From Betaproteobacteria bacterium (GTDB lineage: Bacteria; Pseudomonadota; Gammaproteobacteria; Burkholderiales; CAIKXV01): a stretch of DNA of 50,517 nt. The notes under the pieces are model-generated. The model was given only the letters and a program-made list of their open reading frames with translations, was not told the DNA's origin and did not search any database. A program made the position numbers and the translations under genes. Positions 15,564 through 24,321 of this stretch are shown in pieces. Location of the stretch: NCBI GenBank assembly GCA_947457885.1, contig CANGXU010000006.1:1-50517 (forward strand). Reading direction: 5' to 3'. Numbering within the stretch: the first letter of the stretch is position 1; every line of letters starts with the position of its first letter.

Positions 15564-16580
15564 ATGACACCACAACGAAAACAGCAGAATCGCCGCTGCG
15601 CGATCCCGTCCCTGGCCGGCGTCGCCTCGATCGCACTGGCCGGCATGTCCTGCGCCGCGAACGCACAGCAGAAGGGGCCGGTCTATCCCGACCGTCCGGT
15701 GCGCATGCTGGTCGGCTTCGCGCCCGGTGGCGGTGCGGACACCGCGGCACGTCCGGTCGCCCAGCGGCTGTCCGAAGTGCTCGGCCAGCAGTTCGTGGTC
15801 GACAACCGTCCGGGCGCCGGCGGCAACATTGCCACCGAGATTGCCGCCCGAGCGACGCCGGACGGCTATTCGCTGCTGGTGGGTACGATCGCCGCGCTGG
15901 CGATCAATCCGTCGATCTACGAGAAGCTCGCCTTCGACCCGATCCGGGACTTCTCGCCGATCACCAACATGGCGTCCTCGATCAACGTGCTCGTCGTGCA
16001 CCCGTCGGTGGCCGCGAAGACGGTGAAGGAACTGGTCGCGCTGCTGCGCTCGAAGCCGGGCAGCCTCAACTACGGTTCCTCCGGGGTCGGCAGTGCCGGC
16101 CACCTGTCCGGCGTGCTGCTGGAGCACATGACCCGAACCGACATCACTCACATTCCCTACAAGGGCGGGGCGCCGGCCATGGGCGCGCTGCTCGGCGGCG
16201 AGGTGCAGATGGTGTTCGCCACAGCGGCGACGGCCATCCCGCAGATCAAGGCCGGCAAGGTGCGTGGCCTTGCCGTGACCACCGCTACCCGGGCCGGGAT
16301 GCTGCCCGACCTGCCGACGATCGCCGAAGCCGCGCTGCCCGGCTACGAGGCGAACAACTGGTACGGACTGCTCGCGCCGGCGAAGACGCCGAAGGCGATC
16401 GTCGACCGCCTGAATGCCGAGACGGTGAAGATCCTCGGGTCGCAGAGCATTCGCGAGATCTATTTCAGCCAGGGGCTGGAACCGACGCCGACCACCCCTG
16501 AGGCGTTCGGTGCGTACATCAAGTCCGAGATCGCCAAGTGGTCGAAGCTTGTGAAGGCGGCGGGGGTCAAGCCGGATTGA
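15564..16580 (+). CDS. Bug-family periplasmic solute-binding protein 5
   Basis: A 338-aa TctC-type binding protein with signal peptide (cut after ANA-QQ), YPDRPVRMLVGFAPGGG, VVDNRPGAGGNIA, ATPDGYSLLVG and THIPYKGGAPAMGALLGG. Two ATGs are close: AGGAG abuts the one at 15558 with no spacing, but lies 6 nt before the one at 15564, so 15564 is preferred. Last gene of the Bug-PdxA-Bug operon, followed by a hairpin terminator at 16619-16648. Confidence 0.92.
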   Translation: MTPQRKQQNRRCAIPSLAGVASIALAGMSCAANAQQKGPVYPDRPVRMLVGFAPGGGADTAARPVAQRLSEVLGQQFVVDNRPGAGGNIATEIAARATPDGYSLLVGTIAALAINPSIYEKLAFDPIRDFSPITNMASSINVLVVHPSVAAKTVKELVALLRSKPGSLNYGSSGVGSAGHLSGVLLEHMTRTDITHIPYKGGAPAMGALLGGEVQMVFATAATAIPQIKAGKVRGLAVTTATRAGMLPDLPTIAEAALPGYEANNWYGLLAPAKTPKAIVDRLNAETVKILGSQSIREIYFSQGLEPTPTTPEAFGAYIKSEIAKWSKLVKAAGVKPD

Positions 16581-16618
16581 GGCCTGGCGCCCGGCGTGGC
16601 TCGTCCTGCTGCATGAAC

Positions 16619-16648
16619 GAAGCCGCCTCCGGGCGGCTTCTTCCTTCG
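16619..16648 (+). terminator. Rho-independent terminator of the Bug-PdxA-Bug operon
   Basis: GAAGCCGCC-TCCG-GGCGGCTTC, a perfect 9-bp stem with a tetraloop, then a T-rich tail (TTCCTTCG), 38 nt after the Bug stop and before the convergent CoA-transferase. Confidence 0.7.
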
Positions 16649-16691
16649 TGCAAGGCGCCGCCGGGTACAGCCCCGGTCGCTGCATGCCGGC

Positions 16692-17912
16692 TCAGCGGGC
16701 CAGCGTGACTCCCTGCGCAATCATGCGGTCGATCGTTGCCGCGTCGTAGCCTGCCTCGGCCAGCACCTCCCGGCTGTCGGCACCCAGTTTCGGCGCCGGG
16801 CGATAGTCGGCGCGCACCCCACCGCTCAGCCTGTTCGGCACGCGCATGTTGCGGATGCGACCTTCCGTCGGGTGGTCTTTCCACTCGAAGAAGCCGGCCT
16901 CCGCCAGGTGCGGATCTTCCAGCAGCGTCTCCAGCGTGTGGTAGGGCATGGCCGGCACGTCGGCGGCGTCGAGGATTTCCAGCCACTCGGCGGTCGTCCT
17001 GTCCTTGAGCGCTTCGATACGGATCGCGAAATAGGCCTTCACATTGCGGTGCCTGGCCGACACCGACGAGAAACGCGGGTCGGTGATCAGTTCCGGCCGG
17101 CCGACGGCGCGGAAGAATCCGAACGCCTGCGCGTCGGTATTGGCGGACACGCAGACCCAGCCGTCCTTGGTCGGCAGCGGCCGTCCGTCCGGGTCGAGCA
17201 GCCGCGGGTCGCCGGTGCCGCCGTGGTCCGTCGGCGCGCCCTCGATCGGCGGATCGAAGGTCGCCTGGTACATGTGCTCGTCGAGCACGAAGGCAGCCAT
17301 GTTCTCGAACATCGGGATCTCGATCGACTGGCCCTCGCCGGTACGGGTGCGCGCGAACAGCGCCATCACGATCATCTGCACCGCGATCAACCCGACCGTA
17401 CGGTCGCACATCACGATCGGCACGTAGCGCGGCTCGCCTGCGGCCCGGTGCAGCAGCGCGGACAGGCCGCTGGAGCCCTGGATGATCGTGTCGTAGGCCG
17501 GCTTGGAACGGTAGCGGCCGTCCTGCCCGAAGCCGAACATGCCGCAGTAGATGATCTTCGGGTTCACCTTGCGCACGTCCTCGTAGGCCAGCTTCATGCG
17601 CGTCATGGAGTCGGGTCGCACGTTCCAGAGCACCCCGTCTGCGGTCTCGACCAGCTTCAGCAGCGCCTCGCGGCCGGCCGGCTTCTTCAGGTCGAGCACC
17701 ACGCTGCGCTTGTTGCGGTTCAGGTGAAGGAACTTCGGTCCCATGTTCTCGGTGCGGCCGCGGCCACCGATGTTGCGTCCGAGATCGCCGGACGGGCTCT
17801 CTACCTTGATGACGTCCGCGCCGTAATCGGCCAGCGTGCGCGTGCAGAGCGGCCCGACCACGACCGAGGTGAGATCGATGATGCGCACGCCTTCGAGCGG
17901 GCCTCCCGCCAT
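16692..17912 (-). CDS. CaiB/BaiF family (class III) CoA-transferase 1
   Basis: A 406-aa class III CoA-transferase. This family moves CoA between acids through an aspartyl-CoA thioester. Motifs are LEGVRIIDLTSVVVGPLCT, ADYGADVIKVESP, NRNKRSVVLDLK and FGFGQDG; the likely catalytic Asp is D170 in MCDRTVGL. Two ATGs occur (17918 and 17912): AGGAG directly abuts the first and lies 6 nt before the second, so 17912 is chosen. It ends a minus-strand run after a haloacetate dehalogenase-like hydrolase and an M28 peptidase, with 57 nt to the peptidase. The acyl substrate is unknown. Confidence 0.92.
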   Translation of the reverse strand: MAGGPLEGVRIIDLTSVVVGPLCTRTLADYGADVIKVESPSGDLGRNIGGRGRTENMGPKFLHLNRNKRSVVLDLKKPAGREALLKLVETADGVLWNVRPDSMTRMKLAYEDVRKVNPKIIYCGMFGFGQDGRYRSKPAYDTIIQGSSGLSALLHRAAGEPRYVPIVMCDRTVGLIAVQMIVMALFARTRTGEGQSIEIPMFENMAAFVLDEHMYQATFDPPIEGAPTDHGGTGDPRLLDPDGRPLPTKDGWVCVSANTDAQAFGFFRAVGRPELITDPRFSSVSARHRNVKAYFAIRIEALKDRTTAEWLEILDAADVPAMPYHTLETLLEDPHLAEAGFFEWKDHPTEGRIRNMRVPNRLSGGVRADYRPAPKLGADSREVLAEAGYDAATIDRMIAQGVTLAR

Positions 17913-17968
17913 GTCCATCTCCTGTTGAAAAAGCAAGGGTTCATCACGGCTGGCGCCCCGCGCCAGCG

Positions 17969-19267
17969 TCAGTGCCAGCTTGACACGTCCTGGTCGGTCG
18001 CGCAGAGCGCGTGCCAGAGCAGGCTGGCCGCAGCCCGCGCAGCGCCGGCGAGTTCGTCGGGCGCCACCTGGTCGCGGGTGTCCTGTGCGGTCAGGATGTG
18101 CCGGACACGACTTGCCGGCTGGTCGAAACCCGCGATCAGGCGCAGGGCCGGGATACCGTACGCCGCGAAGTTCGCATGGTCCGAGTTGGACATCAGCGGC
18201 CGATGCAGGGCGATCGGCTGCCCGGCCGCCCGCGCGCTGGCGGCAACGAACGCGTCCAGCCCGGCGAAGCCGCTGGTCAGTGCCGTGAGCCGCGGGTCGG
18301 CACCGACGGTATCGAGGTTGATGTCGATCACGAATCGGCGCCGCTCGGCGGGCGCCATCGCGGCCAGCCATTGTCGTGACCCGGCCAGTGCCCATTCTTC
18401 GGCGGTGAACAGGCAGACCCGCAGCCCGAGGGCTGCCTGGGCCATCTGCGGCGCGACCGCGCGCGCCAGTGCGAGCGCCACAGCCAGCCCGCTCGCGTTG
18501 TCCATCGCGCTTTCCGCGAGCGGATGGCCGTCGAGGTGCGCCGACAAAACGACTCGGCGCGGATCGTCCGTGTCCCTGCCCGGCAGGTCGAGCATCGGTG
18601 TCTGGCCGACCGCTCGCCGGTCCGTTCCCTGCACGACCAGCCGTGTGCCGGAAGCGTCTGCGGCAGCCAGCCGCGCGCTGCCCGCATGGTCGGTGGCGAC
18701 GGCCGGTATACCGTCGCCGCCATTGCGGCCGGACGACCCGGACGTGGGACTTGCCAGTGGATCGGTGTGCGCGATCACGAAGCCAGCGGCGCCCGCAGCC
18801 CGCGCTGCCTCGTACTTCCGGCGCCGGTGGATGTGGTCCGGCGAAAACGGGAACTCGTGGCGGACCAGCGCGATCCGGCCCGGGATCCGCGCCGCCGCGC
18901 GCCGGAAATCTTCGTCGGTGCCACGCCCGAGGTCGACCACGCCGGCGACCAGGCCGGCCGGCGGCGTCGAGGCCGAGCCGAGCAGCGGCTGGCAGGCGAG
19001 CGGCGTGCCGTCGGCCAGCGACAGCGAACAGCTTCCCGGCTGCCATCCCGCATAGTCGACCGGCTCGAGCCAGGCGCGCCCGGCGCCGGCGATCTCGGCC
19101 AGCCGGCCGAGCGTGAGGTCGCATGCCCGCCGTTCGCTGTCGGATCCGGCCACCCGTCCGCCGCAGTCGCAGATCGCGTTGAAATCGGCGAGCAGCCCCG
19201 GCAATCCGTCTGCGACACGCTGCAGGAACGGTTCGAGTCCATCGGGTTCAACCCTGCGTCCGGTCAT
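17969..19267 (-). CDS. M28-family zinc peptidase/aminohydrolase
   Basis: A 432-aa metallohydrolase of the M28 aminopeptidase family. The co-catalytic zinc site is complete: H244 in SAHLDGH, bridging D256 in MDNASG, E290-E291 in FTAEEW, D319 in NLDT and H364 in SDHANF. A protease-associated-like insert spans residues about 100-220. No signal peptide is visible, so it is probably cytoplasmic, which is unusual for M28 exopeptidases. The start at 19267 is uncertain; an in-frame ATG at 19291 would add 8 residues. It lies 41 nt after the dehalogenase-like gene and may remove an aminoacyl or amide group from the pathway compound. Confidence 0.85.
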   Translation of the reverse strand: MTGRRVEPDGLEPFLQRVADGLPGLLADFNAICDCGGRVAGSDSERRACDLTLGRLAEIAGAGRAWLEPVDYAGWQPGSCSLSLADGTPLACQPLLGSASTPPAGLVAGVVDLGRGTDEDFRRAAARIPGRIALVRHEFPFSPDHIHRRRKYEAARAAGAAGFVIAHTDPLASPTSGSSGRNGGDGIPAVATDHAGSARLAAADASGTRLVVQGTDRRAVGQTPMLDLPGRDTDDPRRVVLSAHLDGHPLAESAMDNASGLAVALALARAVAPQMAQAALGLRVCLFTAEEWALAGSRQWLAAMAPAERRRFVIDINLDTVGADPRLTALTSGFAGLDAFVAASARAAGQPIALHRPLMSNSDHANFAAYGIPALRLIAGFDQPASRVRHILTAQDTRDQVAPDELAGAARAAASLLWHALCATDQDVSSWH

Positions 19268-19308
19268 GCGTCCATCCTGTCTTCCATGCATCCCGCCGCG
19301 CCGTCGGC

Positions 19309-20196
19309 TCAGGCCTCGAAGAAGCCGTTCAGTTCGCGCAGCGTCTCTTCCGGGCTCTGTTCGTTCGGGTAGTGCCCGCAGGGGAGGGCGACGAACCGCT
19401 CGATGTTCGCGGCATAGCGCGGCCAGACCGTCGACGGCGAATAATACTTCTGCGTGTGGCTGTGTTCGCCCCAGAGCACCAGAGCAGGCTGCTCGACCCG
19501 GATGCCGCGTTCGAAAGCGTCGCGGTCCACCTCGTAGTCGACGAACGCGGTCGCACGATAGTCGGAACACACGCCGTGTATCTGTTCTGGCGTGCAGACC
19601 CGGATGTACTCCTGCACGTCTTCCTCGGAGAAGCCGCCCTTGCCGACACCCTGCTTGAGCAGCTTCTTCCGGATGTAGTACGCCTCGTTCCCGGCCAGCA
19701 GCCGCTCGGGAAAGTCGTACGGCTGTGCCATGAAGAACCAGTGGTAGGAATTCAGGCCCCATTCGCGCGTACTGTGCGCGAACACATGGTGGGTCGGCAG
19801 GATGTCCATGAAGGCGACACGGCTCACCCGGTCCGGGTGGTCGAGCGCCATCCGGAAGGCTACTCGAGCACCCCGGTCGTGGCCGGCGACCTGGAATCGC
19901 TCGAATCCGAGCGCAGCCATCACCTCGACCTGGTCGAGCGCCATGCGGCCGAAGGTGTAGTTCGAGTGATCCGGCAGCCCGCGCGGCTTGGAACTGTCGC
20001 CGTAGCCGCGCAGGTCGGTCGCCACCACGGTGAAGCGCTGCGCCAGACGGTCGGCCAGCCGATGCCAGGAATGATGCGACAACGGATTGCCGTGCAGCAG
20101 GAGCAGGGCGGGGCCGCTGCCGCCGTGGCGCACATTGATCTCGACGCCGGGATCGGATGTGGCGATCCGCGCCCGGGCAAATCCTTCGAAAGCCAT
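19309..20196 (-). CDS. Haloacetate (fluoroacetate) dehalogenase-like alpha/beta hydrolase
   Basis: A 295-aa alpha/beta hydrolase whose active-site set matches the fluoroacetate dehalogenase family. Nucleophile D107 and carboxylate-binding R108 and R111 lie in GHDRGAR, D131 in MDIL, H152-W153 in YHWFF, Y213 in SDYR and general base H275 in GHYPNE. In fluoroacetate dehalogenase the His-Trp-Tyr triad binds the halide; here all three are present with similar spacing. Other shared segments are DLRGYGDSSKP and FRMALDHPDRV. Length is normal. It is first in an operon with an M28 peptidase and a CoA-transferase. Haloacetate hydrolysis is predicted from the residues; an epoxide or ester substrate is not excluded. 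Confidence 0.8.
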   Translation of the reverse strand: MAFEGFARARIATSDPGVEINVRHGGSGPALLLLHGNPLSHHSWHRLADRLAQRFTVVATDLRGYGDSSKPRGLPDHSNYTFGRMALDQVEVMAALGFERFQVAGHDRGARVAFRMALDHPDRVSRVAFMDILPTHHVFAHSTREWGLNSYHWFFMAQPYDFPERLLAGNEAYYIRKKLLKQGVGKGGFSEEDVQEYIRVCTPEQIHGVCSDYRATAFVDYEVDRDAFERGIRVEQPALVLWGEHSHTQKYYSPSTVWPRYAANIERFVALPCGHYPNEQSPEETLRELNGFFEA

Positions 20197-20355
20197 CCGC
20201 ACATCCGCCCGCGATGATTGACGTCCGGATGGTATCGCAGCCGCCGGTGCACCGAACCCTGCCGCCGTGCGCGCGGCGGCGGCGGACGCGATAGCATGGC
20301 ACCCGGCACGCGGCCGCAGCGTACGGCCCGCGGCGATATCTCCGAAGGAGTCCCG

Positions 20356-21366
20356 ATGACCACTGGTCAGGCGCGCACGCTGCGCAAGAAGCAACGGCTG
20401 CTGCCGCTGCTGGTTCTGCTGTCATCCGTTCCGGCATCGACCGGCATCGCGCTCGCCCAGTCGGCGCAGCCCTACCCGAATCGTCCGCTGCGTTTCATCA
20501 TTCCGTTCACCCCGGGCGGCAGCAACGACATCTTCGGCCGCATCATCGGCCAGCGCCTGAGCGAGGCGATGGGCCAGCCGGTGCTGATCGACAACCGTCC
20601 CGGGGCCGGCGGGCTGCTCGGCGCAGGCATCGTCGCCAAGGCGCCGCCGGACGGCTACAACCTGATGATCCACTCGACCTCGTTCACCACCAACGTCGCG
20701 ATCCAGGCGAAGGTCCCGTTCGATCCGTTCCGCGACATCGCGCCAGTCACCCGGCTCGGCATGGGGGCGCTGATGATCACGGTGGCGGCGGAGTCGCCGG
20801 CGAAGACGATGGCCGAGCTGATCGCGCTCGCGCGCGCGAAACCGGGGGCGCTCAACTACGGTTCGTCCGGCAGCGGCGGCATCAACCACCTCGCCACCGA
20901 GGTGCTCAACCGGATGGCGAAGGTGCAGACCGTGCACGTGCCCTACAAGGGCATCGGCCCGGCGCTCACCGACCTGATGGGCGGGCAGATCCAGTTCCTG
21001 CTGTCGGGCATCCCGAACGTGATGCCGCAGGTGAAGTCCGGCCGGGTACGCGCACTGGCGGTGTCGACGCCGACGCGCTCGCCGTTCGTGCCCGACGTGC
21101 CGACGATCGCCGAGTCCGGCGTGCCCGGCTATGCGGCGGTGCTCTGGTGGGGGCTGTTCGCGCCCGGCGGAACACCCAGACCGATCATCGACCGGCTGAA
21201 CGCGGAGACCGTCAAGGTCCTGCAGACGGCCGAGATGCGCGAGCGCCTGGCCGCCGAGGGGGCCGAGCCGGCTGGCACCACGCCCGAGGCGTTCGCGCGC
21301 ATCGTGCGCGAGGAGATCCTGTTCTGGCGCGCCGTGGCCCGCGACGCGGCCATTCGCCCGGACTGA
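20356..21366 (+). CDS. Bug-family periplasmic solute-binding protein 6
   Basis: A 336-aa TctC-type binding protein. The start MTTGQ at 20356 has AAGGAG 5 nt upstream. A signal peptide with Arg/Lys-rich front and Leu core is cut near ALA-QS. Motifs are YPNRPLRFIIPFTPGGS, LIDNRPGAGGLLG, APPDGYNLMI and VHVPYKGIGPALTDLMGG. It heads a six-gene plus-strand operon and lies 5 nt before the CoA-transferase. It is divergent from the dehalogenase-like operon across 159 bp that holds a GC-rich hairpin near 20261-20285 and no clear promoter. Confidence 0.93.
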   Translation: MTTGQARTLRKKQRLLPLLVLLSSVPASTGIALAQSAQPYPNRPLRFIIPFTPGGSNDIFGRIIGQRLSEAMGQPVLIDNRPGAGGLLGAGIVAKAPPDGYNLMIHSTSFTTNVAIQAKVPFDPFRDIAPVTRLGMGALMITVAAESPAKTMAELIALARAKPGALNYGSSGSGGINHLATEVLNRMAKVQTVHVPYKGIGPALTDLMGGQIQFLLSGIPNVMPQVKSGRVRALAVSTPTRSPFVPDVPTIAESGVPGYAAVLWWGLFAPGGTPRPIIDRLNAETVKVLQTAEMRERLAAEGAEPAGTTPEAFARIVREEILFWRAVARDAAIRPD

Positions 21367-21371
21367 ACGCA

Positions 21372-22673
21372 ATGGCAAAGGCAAACGCCGGGCCGTCGTC
21401 CACGCCGGCTCCCCGCGCCCTCAAGCGGCGCAGATTCGCGACCGGTGCGCGCGGTCCGCTGCGCGGCGTGCGCGTGCTCGATCTGTCGCGGGTGGTTGCT
21501 GGCAACATGGTGAGCCTCGCGCTCGCCGACTTCGGTGCGGAGGTGATCAAGGTCGAGACGCCCGACGGCGATGCGCTACGCGACTGGCTGGTGAACGGGG
21601 TGCCGACGAACTGGAAGGTCTACGCGCGCAACAAGAAGAGCCTCTGCCTGAACCTGCGCCGGCCGGAGGCGATCGAGGTGCTGCTATCGCTGGTCGAGCG
21701 CGCGCAGGTGCTGATCGAGAACTACCGGCCCGGGACGCTGGAGAAGATGGGGCTGGGGCCGGACGTGCTGCATGCGCGCAATCCGAAGCTCGTCCTGGTC
21801 CGGGTCACCGGCTGGGGCCAGGATGGGCCGTACCGGCACAAGCCCGGCTTCGGCACCCTCGCCGAGGGCATGTCCGGCTTCGCCGCGCTGAACGGCTTCC
21901 AGGACCGCGAACCGGTGCTGCCGCCCATGCAACTGGCCGATTGCACCGCCGGCCTGTACGGCGCCTTCGCCACAATGGTTGCGCTGCGCGAGGTCGAGGT
22001 GACTGGCGGGGCCGGGCAGTCGATCGACGTGTCGCTGTTCGACCCGCTGTTCTCGGTGATGGGACCACAGGCTGCCAGCTACCGCGCGAGCGGGCGGCTG
22101 CGCAGCCGTACCGGCAGCCGCTCGACCACCGCTGCCCCGCGCAATGCTTACCGTACCCGCGACGAGCGCTGGGTGTGCCTGTCGGCTTCGACGCAGGCGA
22201 TGGCCGAGCGGGTGCTGCGCTCGATCGGCCGCCCCGATCTCGTCGACGACCCGCGCTTTCGCACGAATGCCGACCGCCTGCGTCATTCGGCCGAACTGGA
22301 CGCGGTGATCGGCGCGTTCATCGCCGGCCGGACGCTCGATGAGAATCTGGCATTCTTCGAACGCGAGGAAGTCACCGTGGGCCCGATCTACGACATCTCG
22401 CAGATCATGCAGGATCCCTACGTGGTCGAGCGCGAGGTGCTGGCCGAATACCCGGATGCCGACATGGGCCAGGTGCCGATGCACTGCGTCGTGCCCCGTC
22501 TTTCGGCGACACCCGGTGCGATCAGGCTGCCGGCGCCTGCGCTGGGCGAGCACAATGACGCGATACTCGCGGATGCCGGCTTCGACCCGTCCCGGATCGC
22601 GGCCCTGCGCGCAAGCGGGGCGCTGGTGGGGCCCGCGCCCGGCAAGCCGCCGGCAGCCGACTGCAGCGCCTGA
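21372..22673 (+). CDS. CaiB/BaiF family CoA-transferase 2
   Basis: A 433-aa class III CoA-transferase with LRGVRVLDLSRVVAGN, ADFGAEVIKVETP, VTGWGQDGPY and the probable catalytic D190 in LADCTAGL. A basic N-terminal extension of about 28 residues (PRALKRRRFATGARG) precedes the fold. There is no clear ribosome-binding site. Because the ATG is 5 nt after the Bug stop, translation is probably coupled. The CitE-like lyase gene follows after 24 nt. A CoA-transferase plus CitE-like lyase is the usual pair for activating and splitting a 3-hydroxy- or methyl-dicarboxylate (for example citramalate). Confidence 0.92.
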   Translation: MAKANAGPSSTPAPRALKRRRFATGARGPLRGVRVLDLSRVVAGNMVSLALADFGAEVIKVETPDGDALRDWLVNGVPTNWKVYARNKKSLCLNLRRPEAIEVLLSLVERAQVLIENYRPGTLEKMGLGPDVLHARNPKLVLVRVTGWGQDGPYRHKPGFGTLAEGMSGFAALNGFQDREPVLPPMQLADCTAGLYGAFATMVALREVEVTGGAGQSIDVSLFDPLFSVMGPQAASYRASGRLRSRTGSRSTTAAPRNAYRTRDERWVCLSASTQAMAERVLRSIGRPDLVDDPRFRTNADRLRHSAELDAVIGAFIAGRTLDENLAFFEREEVTVGPIYDISQIMQDPYVVEREVLAEYPDADMGQVPMHCVVPRLSATPGAIRLPAPALGEHNDAILADAGFDPSRIAALRASGALVGPAPGKPPAADCSA

Positions 22674-22697
22674 ACGTCAACGGAACAGGAGATCACG

Positions 22698-23612
22698 ATG
22701 CATACCCAGGATGAACTGCCGGTCTGGCGTTCGCTGCTCTACGTGCCGGTCAACGTCGAGAAATTCGTCGACAAGGCACACACGCGTGCCGCCGACGTGA
22801 TCCAGCTCGACCTCGAGGATGCCGTGCCGCCCGGCGAGAAGGCCACCGCACGGACGCTGGTCGAGAAGAACGCGGCCCGCGTACGCCAGGGCGGCTCTGA
22901 CGTGGTCGTGCGCATCAACCAGCCGCTGTCGCTGGCGGTACGCGACATCGAGCATTCGATCTGCCCCGATGTCGATGGCCTCGCCATCACCAAGGCGGAC
23001 AGCGCCTCGCATGTGCGCCTGCTCGACGAACTGGTCAGCGAGCTCGAACTGAAGCGCGGCATGAAGGTCGGGCACACGAAGTTCATCACCATGATCGAGA
23101 CGCCGGACGCCTTCCTGCGCATCGACGAGATCCCGCGCGCCTGCCCGCGCGTGGTCGCGATGAACATCGGTGGCGAGGACTTCGCCCTGAACTGCGACAT
23201 GCTTCCCGAAGAAGAGGTGCTGCTTCATCCCAAGCAGCGGATGATCATCGCGGCGCGGGCCGCCGGCGTGATGCCTCTGGGCTTCATCGGTACGGTCGCC
23301 GATTTCAGCGACTGGGACAAGTTCCGCGCGATGGTGCGCAAGTCGCGCCGCTTCGGCTTCGACGGCGCCGGCTGCATCCACCCCGGGCAGGTGAAGATCG
23401 TCAATGCCGAGTATTCCCCGTCGGATGAAGAGGTCGCGTTCGCGCGCAAGGTGATCGAGATGAACGCCAGGTTCGCGGCCGAGGGCCGCGGGTCGTTCCA
23501 GATCGACGGCAAGATGATCGATATCCCGATCGTCGTGCGCGCCGAGAAGCTGCTGCGCAGGCACGAGAAGATCAAGGCACGCGAGGCCCGGACCCTGGCG
23601 GCTGCATCATGA
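22698..23612 (+). CDS. HpcH/HpaI aldolase/citrate lyase beta-family (CitE-like) acyl-CoA lyase
   Basis: A 304-aa TIM-barrel lyase. RSLLYVPVN near the start carries the conserved Arg; IQLDLEDAVPP and MIETPDA contain the Mg-binding acids, followed by NIGGEDFALN and GCIHPGQVKIVN. Relatives cleave or form malyl-CoA, citramalyl-CoA or beta-methylmalyl-CoA. Length is normal for stand-alone CitE-like enzymes, without the alpha and gamma subunits of citrate lyase, so CoA thioester substrates are expected. GGAG lies 9 nt before the ATG, and the stop overlaps the next start by 4 nt. With the preceding CoA-transferase it probably makes acetyl-CoA plus a 2-oxo or glyoxylate product. Confidence 0.9.
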   Translation: MHTQDELPVWRSLLYVPVNVEKFVDKAHTRAADVIQLDLEDAVPPGEKATARTLVEKNAARVRQGGSDVVVRINQPLSLAVRDIEHSICPDVDGLAITKADSASHVRLLDELVSELELKRGMKVGHTKFITMIETPDAFLRIDEIPRACPRVVAMNIGGEDFALNCDMLPEEEVLLHPKQRMIIAARAAGVMPLGFIGTVADFSDWDKFRAMVRKSRRFGFDGAGCIHPGQVKIVNAEYSPSDEEVAFARKVIEMNARFAAEGRGSFQIDGKMIDIPIVVRAEKLLRRHEKIKAREARTLAAAS

Positions 23613-24280
23613 GCAACCACATGAACACCGACGAACAGAAGGAACAGGCCGTCGCCGAGGCACTCGCGGTTCGCGCGCGCTTCGCGGCGCTCAGCCCGGC
23701 GGCGCTGCAGGCCGCCGTCGCGGGGCTGCTGACCGGCGCCCGCTCGCACAAGATGTGGCTGGCGCGAGAGGTCGACGACGCCACGCTGCACCGGTTGTAC
23801 GACCTGATGAAGTGGGGCCCGACCAGCGCGAACTGCAACCCGGCGCGGATTCTGTTCATCCGTACCCGGGAGGGCAAGGCCCGGCTGATCCCGACCCTCG
23901 ACGCGGGCAACGTGGCGAAGGTGCGCGAGGCACCGGTCACCGCGGTGATCGCCTACGACACCCTGTTCTTCGAGCACCTGTCGCGGCTGTTCCCGGCGGG
24001 CGACCATGCAACCCACTTCCGTACTCATCCCGATGCGGCCGAGCCGTATGCGCTGCGCAACAGCACGCTGCAGGGCGCCTGGCTCATGATCGCCGCGCGC
24101 GCCCTGGGCCTTGACGTGGGGCCGATGTCCGGCTTCGACAACGCCAAGGTCGATGACGTGTTCTTCCATGGCACGTCTTTCAAGTCGAACTTCATGGTCA
24201 ACCTCGGCTACGGCGACGTGGCCGCGCTGCCGCCTCGGCTGCCCAGGCTGTCGTTCGACGAGATGTGCACGCTTCTGTAG
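23609..24280 (+). CDS. Nitroreductase-family flavoprotein, RutE/malonic semialdehyde reductase-like
   Basis: A 223-aa FMN-dependent oxidoreductase. It has MKWGPTSANCNPARILFIR near residue 68 (FMN phosphate binding), NSTLQGAWLMIAARALG, and GPMSGFDNAKVDD, which is typical of the RutE group. RutE reduces malonic semialdehyde to 3-hydroxypropionate in the uracil pathway, but no other rut gene is present. Another aldehyde or enone substrate made by this operon is likely. The start overlaps the CitE-like stop (ATGA). Confidence 0.85.
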   Translation: MSNHMNTDEQKEQAVAEALAVRARFAALSPAALQAAVAGLLTGARSHKMWLAREVDDATLHRLYDLMKWGPTSANCNPARILFIRTREGKARLIPTLDAGNVAKVREAPVTAVIAYDTLFFEHLSRLFPAGDHATHFRTHPDAAEPYALRNSTLQGAWLMIAARALGLDVGPMSGFDNAKVDDVFFHGTSFKSNFMVNLGYGDVAALPPRLPRLSFDEMCTLL

Positions 24281-24321
24281 CCCTTGCGACAAGACCGGGC
24301 ATGAGCCTGGAGGAGAATCCG

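Noticed and set aside
13373..15646. A 757-codon minus-strand frame opposite Bug 4 and PdxA
   Set aside because: Shadow frame; the plus-strand genes carry signal peptide, ligand loops and PdxA metal site.
20261..20285. GC hairpin GCCGCC...GGCGGC in the divergent gap before Bug 6
   Set aside because: Simple GC-rich inverted repeats of this length are common in this DNA, and no promoter or T tract is linked to it, so no function is claimed.
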